NCBI RefSeq assembly: GCF_025602895.1
Contig: NW_026516219.1
Span: forward strand, 806,001-870,000
Reading direction: 5' to 3'
DNA length: 64,000 bases
Origin: Polychytrium aggregatum
Taxonomy: Eukaryota > Chytridiomycota > Chytridiomycetes > Polychytriales
Positions 28,901 to 38,923 of the stretch are shown piece by piece. The notes under the pieces are model-generated. The model had not been told where the DNA came from. It made no database searches and saw only the letters and a list, made by a program, of their open reading frames with translations. The stretch's first letter is position 1, and the number at the start of each line of letters is the position of its first letter. Made by a program: the position numbers and the translations under genes.

Positions 28901-29915
28901 CGTCGAGCAGCTTGGTCACCACAGGCGGGGGACCGGGACCGGCTTGGTCGGTGTCGTCGACCTCACGCACGACACAGAGGAACGACGTGTCCTTCTTGAT
29001 CAGCCTCTTGAATTGCATGGCTGAGAGGAGAGGTGGCATGTTGGGTGAGGCCATGCCCTGCAGGACAATGTCAGGGCCAACACGGACAGTGCGGCCTTTC
29101 CAGTCGACGACTGGAGTCGGCTCGGCACGAGCAAGCCAGCTCATGCCGAGGATGGCATCGAACTTGGTGTCGATCACTTGGAACAACAGGACAGGATGGT
29201 ACTTGGGATGGAGGGCCACTCGCAGGACCACTTGGTGTGTGCACTGCTGCACACGATCGTCTGCAAGCGCCACACTCATCGGCGACTTCTTCTTGGTTGC
29301 ATGTATGTTGAGCTCCTGGAGCAAGCGTCTGCTGACAAAGTTGCAGCTTGCTCCAGAGTCCACCATCATTCGGACGGTGTGACCTTGGACGGTGGCAGGG
29401 AGGTACAGCAGGGACTCTTCATGGTCCTCCTGCACAGCCTCCTGCACCATGACTTGACTTGGGGGAACGGGCGACACTTGGTCTTGGTTGGCTTCATCAC
29501 GGCCACTCGGACATTTTGGATAGGGTTCGGCCATTGCGGGGGCCTGCGGCGTCAGCACGCCATTGCACACGACGTCCACGGCTTGCGGACACATGTCGGA
29601 AGCATCCGACACACACGACTTGACAGGGGTGAGGGCACAGGCGGTCCTGTCCCTCAAGGGTTCTTGATTTTCTTTTTTGTTTTGGTTTTCAATTTTGGTT
29701 TTCTCTTCACGTTCGTGGAGAGGCAGGCGGCTTGCGCCACCATGCACCTCTCGCACGACGCACAACACTTGGTTTGTTTCTCCTTCGGGGGAGGGGGCGA
29801 GGTGAACTTCCTCTGGAGACGCGTGGACTGCATTGAGCAATCCACGGCGTTGGTCTCCTACTAGGGCTCCAGAGCCACCTAGTAGGGTCGGCCGTTTCCC
29901 GACTTCATGGGGCAC
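25983..29915 (-). CDS. pol: pol of A6, 1310 aa
   Basis: Full-length enzyme polyprotein with the same domain order and catalytic residues as A3 pol and no visible substitutions. It is entered by the frameshift signal at 29857-29900. With A3 it is one of two A copies in which gag, frameshift signal and pol are contiguous and uninterrupted. Confidence 0.94.
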   Translation of the reverse strand: MPHEVGKRPTLLGGSGALVGDQRRGLLNAVHASPEEVHLAPSPEGETNQVLCVVREVHGGASRLPLHEREEKTKIENQNKKENQEPLRDRTACALTPVKSCVSDASDMCPQAVDVVCNGVLTPQAPAMAEPYPKCPSGRDEANQDQVSPVPPSQVMVQEAVQEDHEESLLYLPATVQGHTVRMMVDSGASCNFVSRRLLQELNIHATKKKSPMSVALADDRVQQCTHQVVLRVALHPKYHPVLLFQVIDTKFDAILGMSWLARAEPTPVVDWKGRTVRVGPDIVLQGMASPNMPPLLSAMQFKRLIKKDTSFLCVVREVDDTDQAGPGPPPVVTKLLDEYKDVFPDQLPQCLPPQRTVDHRIDIEPGSSPPSRPTYQLSLTEMDELKRQLDDLLAHGFIRPSQSPYGAPVLFVKKKEGDLRMCVDYRALNKQTIKNTYPLPRIDELMDRLSGAKVFSKIDLRSGYHQIRIHEDDVHKTAFRTRYGLYEFLVLPFGLTNAPATFMQLMNDVFRQELDNSVIVYLDDILVYSKDEATHEGHVARVLAKLREHKLYAKLSKCEFFKNQVPFLGHVVSGRGIEVDPAKVKSVVEWPPLACVSDVQSFLGLVNYYRRFIPDLARTAGPLTDLLRKECPFVWDHPQRQAFETLKHALTNAPVLAVFDPNTDVSVHTDASDFAVGAVLMQEGRPVAFESRKLSQHEINYPVHEKEQLAIIYALQKFRVYLHGTAKPFKIVTDHQSLRYLDTKKNLSRRQARWMEFLAEYNYEVVYQKGKLNVVPDALSRRPDYQLASLYESTVSVDNTMLDVVRDNIANDKQFGELFRKVSKLPKDDESSEYTVRDGLLLLKKDSRVCVPDIPSLKTKLLQEVHDSPLAGHFGVEKTYDRLAKVAYWPGMKRTVEKYIESCHTCKMVKSRTTREQGLLQPLPVPDRPWTSMSMDLITHLPTTKLDHDAIAVFVDRFSKMAHFVPCQTTCSAPDLALLFFKHVFKHHGLPKSIVSDRDPRFTSLFWTSLFDHLGTKLNMSTSHHQQTDGQSERTIRTLEQYLRTYASTSQDDWDIQLSHAEFAYNTAKSSTTGLSPFEALYGFQPDVPTSLTLTESTAGLPPKPSAFVKDHQVRHKMIADALTDAQQVMAKYYDRRHQDVSFEVGDLVYLDADNIKVPEAQSKKLLPKYRGPFKIAARPSPLNYLLDLPPGSKLHPVFHVSKLRRHTTRSPAQFPDADEGVPDDAPLEDDLGQYYTQEYEVERIVRHKKVADGSLRFYVKWVGYPHSGNTWQTLEDLSHAPEELSKYGKHLEEPQIKSTRRAPRRKPS

Positions 29916-30700
29916 TCCTTGGCCTGGTGTCCCGGTCGGTGACAGAAGAAGCAGGAACCATGGCGGAGGTCCTCCTGCTTCTGTCTGTCCTTGGGGGAGA
30001 CAGTGGCAGCTTGCTGGAACCGGGAGCGGGGAGGGCCACGAGCCTCCATGGCGTTGACGTCAACGTCCATGGGCTCAGGCATGGGTCTTGCGGGCGGGGC
30101 CGGGCGAGGCGGACGGGCTGGGACGTGATGAGACCGATGGCCGCCTGCCAGCTGCGGGTAGAACTGGCGGCCATGGTACTGGACGTTGTCGAGGTTCTCG
30201 GCAACGTCCATCATCACGTCCAGGGACTTGCGGGCATCAGGGTTGCTGGCGATGTACTCTCTGATCTTGGGCTTGAGGCCCTTCTGGAAGAGGTACATCG
30301 CATCAGCAGAGCCCAGCTCCTCAATCTGGGAGGAGAGGTCTTCAAACTCCTCGATGTAGCGGGTCACAGAACCACGCTGCACGAGAGAGTATAGCTTGTC
30401 ACGGGCAATGAGTTCAGCATTGGGGCTGCCGAAGCGGCGACGGAGGCGGTCCTTGAAGTCGTCAAACACACCTTCGCTCTGCTCGTCGAACCCTTGGCGG
30501 CGGTACCAACGGTACGCCTGGTCCTTTAAGCAGAGCTTGGCGGCGACGATGTGGTGGGTGGGGGCGACTTGGGCAGCATCGAGGTAGTCCTCGAGTTGCT
30601 GCAGCCAGTCCTCCACCGAGGAGGAGCGGCTCTTCCCAGTAAACACTGGGGCACGGAAGGTCTTGAGGAAGGCTTCCGGAAGTGGGCGGGGGTTGCTCAT
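29879..30700 (-). CDS. gag: gag of A6, 273 aa
   Basis: Intact Gag with CCHC knuckle. The start lies 122 bases from the 5' LTR and the stop lies within the frameshift hairpin. Indistinguishable from A3 Gag. Confidence 0.94.
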   Translation of the reverse strand: MSNPRPLPEAFLKTFRAPVFTGKSRSSSVEDWLQQLEDYLDAAQVAPTHHIVAAKLCLKDQAYRWYRRQGFDEQSEGVFDDFKDRLRRRFGSPNAELIARDKLYSLVQRGSVTRYIEEFEDLSSQIEELGSADAMYLFQKGLKPKIREYIASNPDARKSLDVMMDVAENLDNVQYHGRQFYPQLAGGHRSHHVPARPPRPAPPARPMPEPMDVDVNAMEARGPPRSRFQQAATVSPKDRQKQEDLRHGSCFFCHRPGHQAKECPMKSGNGRPY

Positions 30701-30822
30701 GGCAGGGGCAGGCTCCAGGGACAGAGAGGAGAGTCGGTCGGCAAGAGAGGCGGGATCCAGCTTGAGGATCTAGAAAGAGGACAAACAGGACGAAAACAAG
30801 ACGAGGATTTCCGATGCTACCA

Positions 30823-31131
30823 TGTAACGTCCACTACTGGGACGTTGGGGCAAGACGGGGAGGGAGGGGGTACAAGACAAGACAGGACGGGGCAGAACAG
30901 GGCGGTGCTAGGCTACTCTAGCGGACGGGTGAGCTCGGGGAGCACTTACGTTTATTCACGATAAAACCGAACTCCAGACAAACGGGGGGAACGGGGGCAA
31001 CCCGCAGGTATACCCTGCGGTGGCCTGCCTGCGGTGCGTGAAAACGCAAAGCGCAGCACAGGTCACGACCCACTGCGCCGCGCAGTACGCGCAGTACGCG
31101 CAGCACAGCGTCGGAGATACCATCTCCTACA
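30823..31131 (-). repeat. 5' LTR of A6 (309 bp)
   Basis: Standard A LTR, with the tRNA-type primer-binding site on its left side. Confidence 0.95.
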
Positions 31132-31620
31132 CATCACGTCCAGGGACTTGCGGGCATCAGGGTTGCTGGCGATGTACTCTCTGATCTTGGGCTTGAGGCC
31201 CTTCTGGAAGAGGTACATCGCATCAGCAGAGCCCAGCTCCTCAATCTGGGAGGAGAGGTCTTCAAACTCCTCGATGTAGCGGGTCACAGAACCACGCTGC
31301 ACGAGAGAGTATAGCTTGTCACGGGCAATGAGTTCAGCATTGGGGCTGCCGAAGCGGCGACGGAGGCGGTCCTTGAAGTCGTCAAACACACCTTCGCTCT
31401 GCTCGTCGAACCCTTGGCGGCGGTACCAACGGTACGCCTGGTCCTTTAAGCAGAGCTTGGCGGCGACGATGTGGTGGGTGGGGGCGACTTGGGCAGCATC
31501 GAGGTAGTCCTCGAGTTGCTGCAGCCAGTCCTCCACCGAGGAGGAGCGGCTCTTCCCAGTAAACACTGGGGCACGGAAGGTCTTGAGGAAGGCTTCCGGA
31601 AGTGGGCGGGGGTTGCTCAT
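31132..31620 (-). pseudogene. A7 gag fragment, codons 1-163
   Basis: Capsid region only. The frame ends at SLDVM and then reads into the A6 LTR. The linker, zinc knuckle and frameshift signal are missing. Confidence 0.86.
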
Positions 31621-31742
31621 GGCAGGGGCAGGCTCCAGGGACAGAGAGGAGAGTCGGTCGGCAAGAGAGGCGGGATCCAGCTTGAGGATCTAGAAAGAGG
31701 ACAAACAGGACGAAAACAAGACGAGGATTTCCGATGCTACCA

Positions 31743-32051
31743 TGTAACGTCCACTACTGGGACGTTGGGGCAAGACGGGGAGGGAGGGGGTACAAGACAA
31801 GACAGGACGGGGCAGAACAGGGCGGTGCTAGGCTACTCTAGCGGACGGGTGAGCTCGGGGAGCACTTACGTTTATTCACGATAAAACCGAACTCCAGACA
31901 AACGGGGGGAACGGGGGCAACCCGCAGGTATACCCTGCGGTGGCCTGCCTGCGGTGCGTGAAAACGCAAAGCGCAGCACAGGTCACGACCCACTGCGCCG
32001 CGCAGTACGCGCAGTACGCGCAGCACAGCGTCGGAGATACCATCTCCTACA
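31743..32051 (-). repeat. 5' LTR of A7 (309 bp)
   Basis: Standard A LTR, minus orientation. It stands head to head with the A9 5' LTR, only 14 bases away. Confidence 0.95.
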
Positions 32052-32065
32052 GGTTTTATGTCAAG
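32052..32065 (+). other. A8: 14-bp scrap of family A pol between two inverted LTRs
   Basis: GGTTTTATGTCAAG matches the chromodomain coding region of A3 (12319-12332, encoding FYVK). It is all that remains here of a plus-strand A copy hit by A7 on one side and A9 on the other. Confidence 0.75.
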
Positions 32066-32374
32066 TGTAGGAGATGGTATCTCCGACGCTGTGCTGCGCG
32101 TACTGCGCGTACTGCGCGGCGCAGTGGGTCGTGACCTGTGCTGCGCTTTGCGTTTTCACGCACCGCAGGCAGGCCACCGCAGGGTATACCTGCGGGTTGC
32201 CCCCGTTCCCCCCGTTTGTCTGGAGTTCGGTTTTATCGTGAATAAACGTAAGTGCTCCCCGAGCTCACCCGTCCGCTAGAGTAGCCTAGCACCGCCCTGT
32301 TCTGCCCCGTCCTGTCTTGTCTTGTACCCCCTCCCTCCCCGTCTTGCCCCAACGTCCCAGTAGTGGACGTTACA
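32066..32374 (+). repeat. 5' LTR of A9 (309 bp)
   Basis: Standard A LTR followed by TGGTAGCATCGGA. Confidence 0.95.
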
Positions 32375-32496
32375 TGGTAGCATCGGAAATCCTCGTCTTG
32401 TTTTCGTCCTGTTTGTCCTCTTTCTAGATCCTCAAGCTGGATCCCGCCTCTCTTGCCGACCGACTCTCCTCTCTGTCCCTGGAGCCTGCCCCTGCC

Positions 32497-33310
32497 ATGA
32501 GCAACCCCCGCCCACTTCCGGAAGCCTTCCTCAAGACCTTCCGTGCCCCAGTGTTTACTGGGAAGAGCCGCTCCTCCTCGGTGGAGGACTGGCTGCAGCA
32601 ACTCGAGGACTACCTCGATGCTGCCCAAGTCGCCCCCACCCACCACATCGTCGCCGCCAAGCTCTGCTTAAAGGACCAGGCGTACCGTTGGTACCGCCGC
32701 CAAGGGTTCGACGAGCAGAGCGAAGGTGTGTTTGACGACTTCAAGGACCGCCTCCGTCGCCGCTTCGGCAGCCCCAATGCTGAACTCATTGCCCGTGACA
32801 AGCTATACTCTCTCGTGCAGCGTGGTTCTGTGACCCGCTACATCGAGGAGTTTGAAGACCTCTCCTCCCAGATTGAGGAGCTGGGCTCTGCTGATGCGAT
32901 GTACCTCTTCCAGAAGGGCCTCAAGCCCAAGATCAGAGAGTACATCGCCAGCAACCCTGATGCCCGCAAGTCCCTGGACGTGATGATGGACGTTGCCGAG
33001 AACCTCGACAACGTCCAGTACCATGGCCGCCAGTTCTACCCGCAGCTGGCAGGCGGCCATCGGTCTCATCACGTCCCAGCCCGTCCGCCTCGCCCGGCCC
33101 CGCCCGCAAGACCCATGCCTGAGCCCATGGACGTTGACGTCAACGCCATGGAGGCTCGTGGCCCTCCCCGCTCCCGGTTCCAGCAAGCTGCCACTGTCTC
33201 CCCCAAGGACAGACAGAAGCAGGAGGACCTCCGCCATGGTTCCTGCTTCTTCTGTCACCGACCGGGACACCAGGCCAAGGAGTGCCCCATGAAGTCGGGA
33301 AACGGCCGAC
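32497..33310 (+). pseudogene. A9 gag, last two codons lost to D1
   Basis: Codons 1-271 of Gag, including the CCHC knuckle and slippery heptamer. The frame then crosses into the D1 LTR and reads 17 foreign residues to a stop at 33361-33363. A near-complete Gag could still be made from this copy. Confidence 0.85.
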
Positions 33311-34101
33311 TGTTAGAGTCCGAAGGGGACTCAACGGCAAAAGAAGAAGTGAGCTCGAAGTGAGCTCAGGGAAGGCAAGGGTAAAGTCCGAAGTGGACTC
33401 GGAGAGGGAGCGAGGGAAGCAAAGATCCGTTCAAGATAAGACTAGTCTCGAAATGAGACGTGAGGAACACTCAGAGAATAAAGTAGAAGGCACTTTATTT
33501 AGTCCTATTTTGAACGCTGAGGTTCGACTACACATCGCGGGGGTCAGGCTATTTATAGACAAGTCCGGACTTGGCAGCGAAGGGCGGCCAAGGGAGGGAA
33601 AAGTGGGCGATCGAGCAGGGCGAAGGGGGCGATGCACGAACGAGGGCCGAGAAGGACCACCGAGACAGGCAGAGAACCAAAGCGAGGGAGGCGCAAGCAA
33701 AAGCGAAGCACCTGGCAGGAGAAACGTGCAAAGGCGAAGCAATGTGACTCAACGTCCAAGAAGCGGATTGGTCAAGTATAAGGTTGGGGCAAATGCATGC
33801 GAGATGAACAAGAGATCGGGGCGGTCAGGCAGGTCATGAGTCACCGGTGGTGGGACACATGACCGGCAGCCGAATTGCAACCAATCGCAGCAAGGCGCGT
33901 GCACAAACAAACCGGCGCGTGCGAAGAAGACAAAGGAAGCGGAGCAGCGCGGGGAAACGGAAGTGCGGAAGGAGCGGAAATGGCAGGCAAAAGGCGGAAA
34001 ATTGGAGGGGAACTGCAAAGCTACACACAAACAAACAGAAAGGCAAAAGAACAGCCAAGTGTGCAGTCAAAGTGGAGAACAAGCAGAAGCTATCCCTAAC
34101 A
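33311..34101 (-). repeat. 3' LTR of D1 (791 bp)
   Basis: In element orientation TGTTAGGGATAG to CTCTAACA. TATAAATA lies at 33550-33557, AATAAA at 33494-33499 and the self-priming complement AGCGTTCAAAAT at 33507-33518, all on the minus strand. Next to it, AAGGAAGGGGATGA (34102-34115) is the polypurine tract and overlaps the pol stop. Confidence 0.94.
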
Positions 34102-34113
34102 TCATCCCCTTCC

Positions 34114-37100
34114 TTAGCGACGAACTCCGGGCGTCGCCTTCGGCTTTGAGGGATAGCGAAGGTGGAAGTCAGCAACAAGATCAGTGGCGTGGGAAACATT
34201 GGCAGCGGGCTCCCAAGACCGGTCAGTCTCGGAATAGCCCTTCCACTGAACCAAGTACTGTAAGCGACCACGGAAGAGCCGAGAATCGAGAACAGTCTCG
34301 ACCTCAAACTCTTCCTGGGAGTCAACAAGAATGGGTGGAGGTTCGGGTTGGGTGAACTCGGGAACAATGTCCTTCGTTCGGGGTTCAAGGAGGGATACAT
34401 GAAAGACGGGGTGGACTTTGAGTGTGGAAGGGAGTTTAAGTTCAAAGGCAACGGGGTTGATGCGGCGAAGAACTTTAAAGGGGCCAAGCTTTTTCTGATC
34501 AAGCTTGTTGGAGGGACGAAGGGTGCGGATGTGGCGACGATCAAGAAAAACGAGGTCGCCAACGGAGATGTCGGGAGTGGGGAGACGGGATTTGTTGGCC
34601 TGCAAAGTGTAGGACTCTTGGGCAACCCGGAGGTTGGCCTTGAGATCCTCGAGAACGGTCTGAAGTCGGTCGACACGTTCTTCGGCAGAGGGCACAACAG
34701 AAGGATCACGGATGATGGAGGGATCAAAAATGGGGTGATGGCCATGGACTGCAAAGAAGGGAGTCATGCCAGTGGAGGTGTTTTCCGAGTTGTTGTAAGT
34801 GAACTCGGCAAGGGGAAGGTGAAGGGTCCAGTCGTCTTGCAGGTAATTGCAATGGATACGCAAATACTGCTCGATGACCTGGTTGAGAACCTCGGTCGAA
34901 CCGTCGGTCTCGGGGTGGAAGGCAGAAGAAAGGGAAATCTTCGTCTTCAGAAGCTCATTGAAGCGCCTCCAGAAGGCCGAAGTAAACTGAGTTCCTCGGT
35001 CCGAAACAATAGACCGGGGACAACCATGCAAGCGGAAGATGTGGGAGAGGAAGAGTTCGGCGGTTTGCTCGCCTGTAACCGTCTTCGTGGTGGGCACAAA
35101 GTGTGCTTGTTTGGACAGGCGGTCCTTAACCACGAAGATGGAGTCAAAGCCGTTCGAAGGTGGGAGATCCGTGATGAAGTCCATCGACAGGTCCCACCAA
35201 CGTTCGGAAGGAACGGGGAGAGGGTGAAGTAAACCATAAGGGGAGTGACGGGACGGCTTGGCTCGCTGGCACGCTTCACAATTAGCAATGAAGCGACGCA
35301 CAGACTTACGAAGCCGGGGCCAGTGAAAGTCCCGGGAGATGAGCTCAACGGTCTTGGCAAGACCAAAGTGACCAGCGGCAGCGGAGCAGTGACGTTGCTC
35401 AAACACTTTGAGCTGGAGCTCGGGGGAAGGGACAACGATCAGGTCTTTAAAGTAAAGGAGACCGTCACGGAAGGAGTAATCGCCATCAAGACGTTTGGCG
35501 TTGAAGTCAGAAAGAAGGGAACAAGAAAGGGTGGCAGCTCGAATCTCGGAAAGAAAATCGGGGTTCGAGCCGATAACGGTGATGCTGTCGAGAGAAATAG
35601 ACTCGAACAGCTGAAGGAAGTTGGTGGAGTGGAGGGAGTCACCAGGCTTTATCTCAAAGTCAGAACGGCGACTGAGAGCATCGGCTTTGGTGTTGAGGCG
35701 ACCAGGGCGGTGGTAAATGCGAAAAGCAAAATCAGAAAGGAATTGGGCCCACCGGAACTGGCGGCGAGAAAGTTGGGAAGCGGAAGTGAACCGGGTGAGG
35801 TTCTGGTGATCAGAGAAAACAAGAGTGGGATGATCGGGGTCGGCAGCCATCAAGTAATGACGCCAGGCAGTAAAGGAATCGACAATAGCAAGGAGCTCTT
35901 TGTCGTGGGTGTCATAATTCACCTCGGCGGGACGGAATTGCCGAGAGTGAAAAGCAACGGGGTGAAGAGCGCCGTCAGGGTCAAACTGGGAAAGGACGGC
36001 ACCCAGAGCAAAGTCAGAAGCATCGGGCTCGATGACAGCGGGTTTGGAGAAATCAAAGTAACGAAGAATAGGTGCGGAAGTGAATGAACGTTTAAGAGAA
36101 TCAAAAGCCTCTTGGGCCTCGGGAGACCAAGAGAAGGTGGAGGATTTGGTGGTGAGTGAAGTCAAAGGACGAGCAAGTGCGGAAAAGTCCTTGACGAAGC
36201 GGCGGTAAAAGTTTGCGAAACCAATAAAAACTTGGATGTCGCGAGCAGAAGAGGGAACAGGCCAAAGGGAAACGGCCTCGACCTTGGCAGGGTCCATTTT
36301 AATGCCATCGGCAGAAATGATCATGCCGAGAAAGTCAACTTCAGAAAGGTCAAAAGAACACTTGGCCGGATTGACCTTAAGAGAGTGTTCACGAAGGCGA
36401 GAAAGAACAAGCTTAACATGCTCCTCATGCTCCAGGGGATCTTTTGAGAAGATCAGGATGTCGTCAAGATAAATGACAACACAGACACCAAGGAGGTCCG
36501 AGAAGATGTCGTTCATAAAAAACTGAAAAGCAGCGGGGGCATTCGAAAGACCAAAGGGGATAACATTGTACTCGTAAGAGCCAGATTTGCAAACAAAAGC
36601 AGTCTTCCACTCATCGCCCTTCTTGACACGAACCAAGTGGTAAGCATCAGGAAGGTCAAGGTGTGAGAAGACGCGGGCAGAAGAAAGTTTATCCAGAAGA
36701 TCCTGGAAGAGGGGAAGAGGGTAGCGGTTCTTCTTCGTGATGGCATTGAGGCCCCGGTAGTCGACGCAAAGGCGAAGACCACCATTGGGCTTCTTCACGA
36801 AGAAGCAGGGAGCACCAACGGGAGAAGAGGATTTGGAGATCCAACCACGTGCGAGGGCGTTGGTCAGATACTCCGAAAGAGCAGATTCCTCGGCCGGGGA
36901 CAAAGGATAGACTTTCCCCGGCTTTGGCAAACGAGGTTCCTTTCCATCCTCGGTCCGTACAAACTCAATAGACAAGTCATACGGACGGTGAGGAGGCAAG
37001 GAAGAAGGAGGGTCAGACTTGAGGCTGAAAACGTCGCCAAACTCATTGTATTTGAGCGGGACACCTCGAGAGTCAACAGGGGTGCCAGACTCGGCATACA

Positions 37101-37989
37101 CCTTCGTCGTGAGCACGGACCTTATCGACACCGTAGGATACGTCTCCGGCGAAGGAGGACGGATATCCATTTGGGCAGCGAAAATGTCGAGCTTGTCTTC
37201 CCGTGCAAGACGGAGAAGACTCGCCGCATTAACGAGCTCAATGTCGGGCGAAGATAAAGCCGTTGGCTCTTCAGAAAGCGAAGCAGAGTCAAGGCGGGAA
37301 GAAAGGGAAGGCGAAGTGCCAAAGGAGGGAACCGGTGTAAGGGAAGGACCGGAGGGAGGAGTCAAAGGCGAAGTGCCCGAAGGGGGAGGCGAATAGCCGG
37401 AAGGGGACGAAGTGTCCAAGGAGGAAGCAGAGACATCCGCGAGGATGTGTCCATCAGCAAGGCAAGAGGGATCGGAGAACGAAAGGGAGAGGGACTTCCA
37501 ATTGACAACTGGATTATGCAAGCGCATCCAGGGAAGACCAAGAGTGATGGGAGTGGTGGAGAGTCGAGTCACAAGAAAAGAAATCGACTCGGTGTGGGAA
37601 CCAATGGTCAACGTCACAGGAACGGTTTGGAAACGAATGAAACCGGCCGAAGAACCATCAGCAAGGGAAACGGAGTAGGGAGTAGAAAGAGGGATAAGAG
37701 AGAGTTTATGGAGATCCGCAAAGGCAGGATCAATGAGGGCAAGAGCGGTGCATCCATCATCAATAAAGACAGAAAGGGAGATGGAGACCGGGCCAGAAAG
37801 ACTCATGACGACAAGGGTGGCCGGAAGAAGAAGCTTATCGTCCGATAATGACGAGTCAGAGGGGGAAGATGTTCGTATCGCCGAACAGACCACCTCGCTT
37901 ACTTGCGAGGTGCTGCTCGGCTGTGGGCATTTCCCGAGTTCCGTTTGACCAGAACCGGGCACTGCTGAACATCGCGACTGCCGGGACAA
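34114..37989 (-). CDS. pol: pol of D1: protease, RT, RNase H, integrase, chromodomain
   Basis: Enzyme polyprotein reached by -1 frameshifting at 37929-37935. Residues from 37989: protease-like motif IDDGCTALAL (D77, D78; DDG instead of D-S/T-G), a serine/proline-rich spacer of about 60 residues (about 170-230), RT with YLDD 507-510, RNase H (EPDASDFALG), HHCC finger (GHFGLAKT ... CEACQRAK), integrase D937, D997, E1033 (D,D-35-E), chromodomain (FEVETVLDSRLF ... QWKGYSETDRSWEP). The 1291-residue frame is open. Codons end in T more often than in A, C or E. Confidence 0.93.
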   Translation of the reverse strand: MSRQSRCSAVPGSGQTELGKCPQPSSTSQVSEVVCSAIRTSSPSDSSLSDDKLLLPATLVVMSLSGPVSISLSVFIDDGCTALALIDPAFADLHKLSLIPLSTPYSVSLADGSSAGFIRFQTVPVTLTIGSHTESISFLVTRLSTTPITLGLPWMRLHNPVVNWKSLSLSFSDPSCLADGHILADVSASSLDTSSPSGYSPPPSGTSPLTPPSGPSLTPVPSFGTSPSLSSRLDSASLSEEPTALSSPDIELVNAASLLRLAREDKLDIFAAQMDIRPPSPETYPTVSIRSVLTTKVYAESGTPVDSRGVPLKYNEFGDVFSLKSDPPSSLPPHRPYDLSIEFVRTEDGKEPRLPKPGKVYPLSPAEESALSEYLTNALARGWISKSSSPVGAPCFFVKKPNGGLRLCVDYRGLNAITKKNRYPLPLFQDLLDKLSSARVFSHLDLPDAYHLVRVKKGDEWKTAFVCKSGSYEYNVIPFGLSNAPAAFQFFMNDIFSDLLGVCVVIYLDDILIFSKDPLEHEEHVKLVLSRLREHSLKVNPAKCSFDLSEVDFLGMIISADGIKMDPAKVEAVSLWPVPSSARDIQVFIGFANFYRRFVKDFSALARPLTSLTTKSSTFSWSPEAQEAFDSLKRSFTSAPILRYFDFSKPAVIEPDASDFALGAVLSQFDPDGALHPVAFHSRQFRPAEVNYDTHDKELLAIVDSFTAWRHYLMAADPDHPTLVFSDHQNLTRFTSASQLSRRQFRWAQFLSDFAFRIYHRPGRLNTKADALSRRSDFEIKPGDSLHSTNFLQLFESISLDSITVIGSNPDFLSEIRAATLSCSLLSDFNAKRLDGDYSFRDGLLYFKDLIVVPSPELQLKVFEQRHCSAAAGHFGLAKTVELISRDFHWPRLRKSVRRFIANCEACQRAKPSRHSPYGLLHPLPVPSERWWDLSMDFITDLPPSNGFDSIFVVKDRLSKQAHFVPTTKTVTGEQTAELFLSHIFRLHGCPRSIVSDRGTQFTSAFWRRFNELLKTKISLSSAFHPETDGSTEVLNQVIEQYLRIHCNYLQDDWTLHLPLAEFTYNNSENTSTGMTPFFAVHGHHPIFDPSIIRDPSVVPSAEERVDRLQTVLEDLKANLRVAQESYTLQANKSRLPTPDISVGDLVFLDRRHIRTLRPSNKLDQKKLGPFKVLRRINPVAFELKLPSTLKVHPVFHVSLLEPRTKDIVPEFTQPEPPPILVDSQEEFEVETVLDSRLFRGRLQYLVQWKGYSETDRSWEPAANVSHATDLVADFHLRYPSKPKATPGVRR
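37881..37935 (-). promoter_or_regulatory. -1 ribosomal frameshift signal, gag to pol (D1)
   Basis: Minus-strand GGGAAAT (37929-37935) is in gag phase as G GGA AAT. An 8-nt spacer leads to a long stem, CCGAGCAG plus CACCTCGC against GCGAGGTG plus CTGTTCGG, with one G-U pair, a 2-nt bulge and loop AAGTAA that contains the gag stop codon. Confidence 0.9.
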
Positions 37990-38852
37990 GACTTTTCCCC
38001 GCAGTACAGGCAGAGACCCTGCTCACGACGTCGCTTTTTCTCGACGTCGGAGAGCTTAGCAGGGCGGACCGAGACAGAGTCAAGGTCCATGGGAGTGGGT
38101 GCAGAAGAGGAGGAAGAAGAAACATGCGCGGGAGAATGGTGGTGATGGGGAGCAGAGCGAGAAGAAGGAGGAGGAGGTTGGGAACGGGAGGAGATCTTGA
38201 GACGATGGAGGGCATCGTCGTACTCGACCGCTGCCTTGATCAACTCAGGCAGGGAAGCGGGAGCGGGGCGGAGACCGATGAGGTGGAACTTGACCTCAGA
38301 CTTCAAACCCTCCTTGAAGAAGTGCATCTTGGTGGGTTCATCAGTCTGGACGCGGGCGGCGAGCTGGACGAAGCGGGTGGCGAAGGCTTGGCAGGACTTG
38401 AGCTGGACCAAGCGCTTGAGGTCGTTCAAGGCCTTATCTTGCGAGGAGGCCGTGTCCTCACCGAAGGTCGACTTGAGGGCAACTTCAAAATCCGCGAAGG
38501 AAGCCGGGAAGCGGTTGGCCATGTAGAAGGCGGCCTCGTACCACTTGAAGGCTTCACCGCGGAGGAAGGAGGTGGCGTACAGGACCTTCTGGCGCTCGGG
38601 CGCGAAGAAGGCAGGATCGGCGAGGAAAACCAGGTGGCACTGGGCGAGGAAGGCCGTCGTTTCATCGCGGGAACCTAGGAACTCCTTGGGCTTGTTGACC
38701 TGGTAGACCTGGCGGGGAGCGGCGGCGGGAGCTTGCAGATCTTGGATCTGACGATGGAGAGCAGCGTTCTGGGTCATGAGGGCGTTCATACGCTCCTCCA
38801 TGCGCGCCAGATACGCGTTGAGGTCTGCAGGGGGTGCAGCAGGCTCAGCCAT
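37899..38852 (-). CDS. gag: gag of D1, 317 aa
   Basis: Structural Gag. The first ATG after the leader is at 38852 (MAEPAAPPADL); the open frame extends 22 codons further towards the LTR but only from a TTG. The N-terminal 40 residues look like a short coiled coil (LARMEERMNALMTQ). A capsid region follows (about 55-220, FKWYEAAFY), then a serine/histidine-rich linker, a PMDLDSVSV segment and a cysteine motif C281, C284, C289, C298 that lacks the histidine of a normal CCHC knuckle. Nucleic-acid binding may therefore differ. Confidence 0.9.
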   Translation of the reverse strand: MAEPAAPPADLNAYLARMEERMNALMTQNAALHRQIQDLQAPAAAPRQVYQVNKPKEFLGSRDETTAFLAQCHLVFLADPAFFAPERQKVLYATSFLRGEAFKWYEAAFYMANRFPASFADFEVALKSTFGEDTASSQDKALNDLKRLVQLKSCQAFATRFVQLAARVQTDEPTKMHFFKEGLKSEVKFHLIGLRPAPASLPELIKAAVEYDDALHRLKISSRSQPPPPSSRSAPHHHHSPAHVSSSSSSAPTPMDLDSVSVRPAKLSDVEKKRRREQGLCLYCGEKSCPGSRDVQQCPVLVKRNSGNAHSRAAPRK

Positions 38853-38909
38853 CGGATCGACGAGGGAAAGAGAGGCGAAAGAAGAAGAAAGGCCGGGAAG
38901 CCAAGAGGG

Positions 38910-38921
38910 AGCGTTCAAAAT
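38910..38921 (-). other. Self-priming primer-binding site of D1
   Basis: In element orientation ATTTTGAACGCT starts two bases after the LTR. It is the perfect 12-base complement of AGCGTTCAAAAT inside the LTR (39120-39131), which lies 39 bases downstream of the TATA box, near where the transcript should begin. This is the arrangement of Tf1, whose mRNA 5' end primes its own cDNA. Confidence 0.85.
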
Positions 38922-38923
38922 GA

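Larger units (their letters stand above)
25665..31131 (-). mobile_element. Complete family A element A6 (5,467 bp), no target duplication
   Basis: Two 309-bp LTRs and intact gag and pol on the minus strand. The left neighbour is A5 leader sequence and the right neighbour is A7 gag (CATCA), so the flanks do not form a duplication. Its internal region appears identical to A3. Confidence 0.94.
31132..32051 (-). mobile_element. 5' end of family A copy A7
   Basis: Minus-strand gag N-terminal two-thirds, leader and 5' LTR. It is cut at CATCA by A6. The outer LTR end meets plus-strand A pol (A8) at GGTTT. Confidence 0.87.

Noticed and set aside
33282-33839. A 185-codon plus-strand frame across the A9/D1 junction and D LTR
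   Set aside because: It is antisense to the D LTR and starts in the A9 frameshift overlap; similar readings appear at each D LTR.
34348-36087. Antisense frames of about 280-295 codons opposite D1 pol, repeated opposite D3 pol
   Set aside because: They are shadows of the D pol coding strand without protein motifs; they recur only because the element recurs.
38853-38918. A 22-codon N-terminal extension of D1 gag from a TTG
   Set aside because: It begins inside the self-priming site and has no ATG; the methionine at 38852 is the better start.
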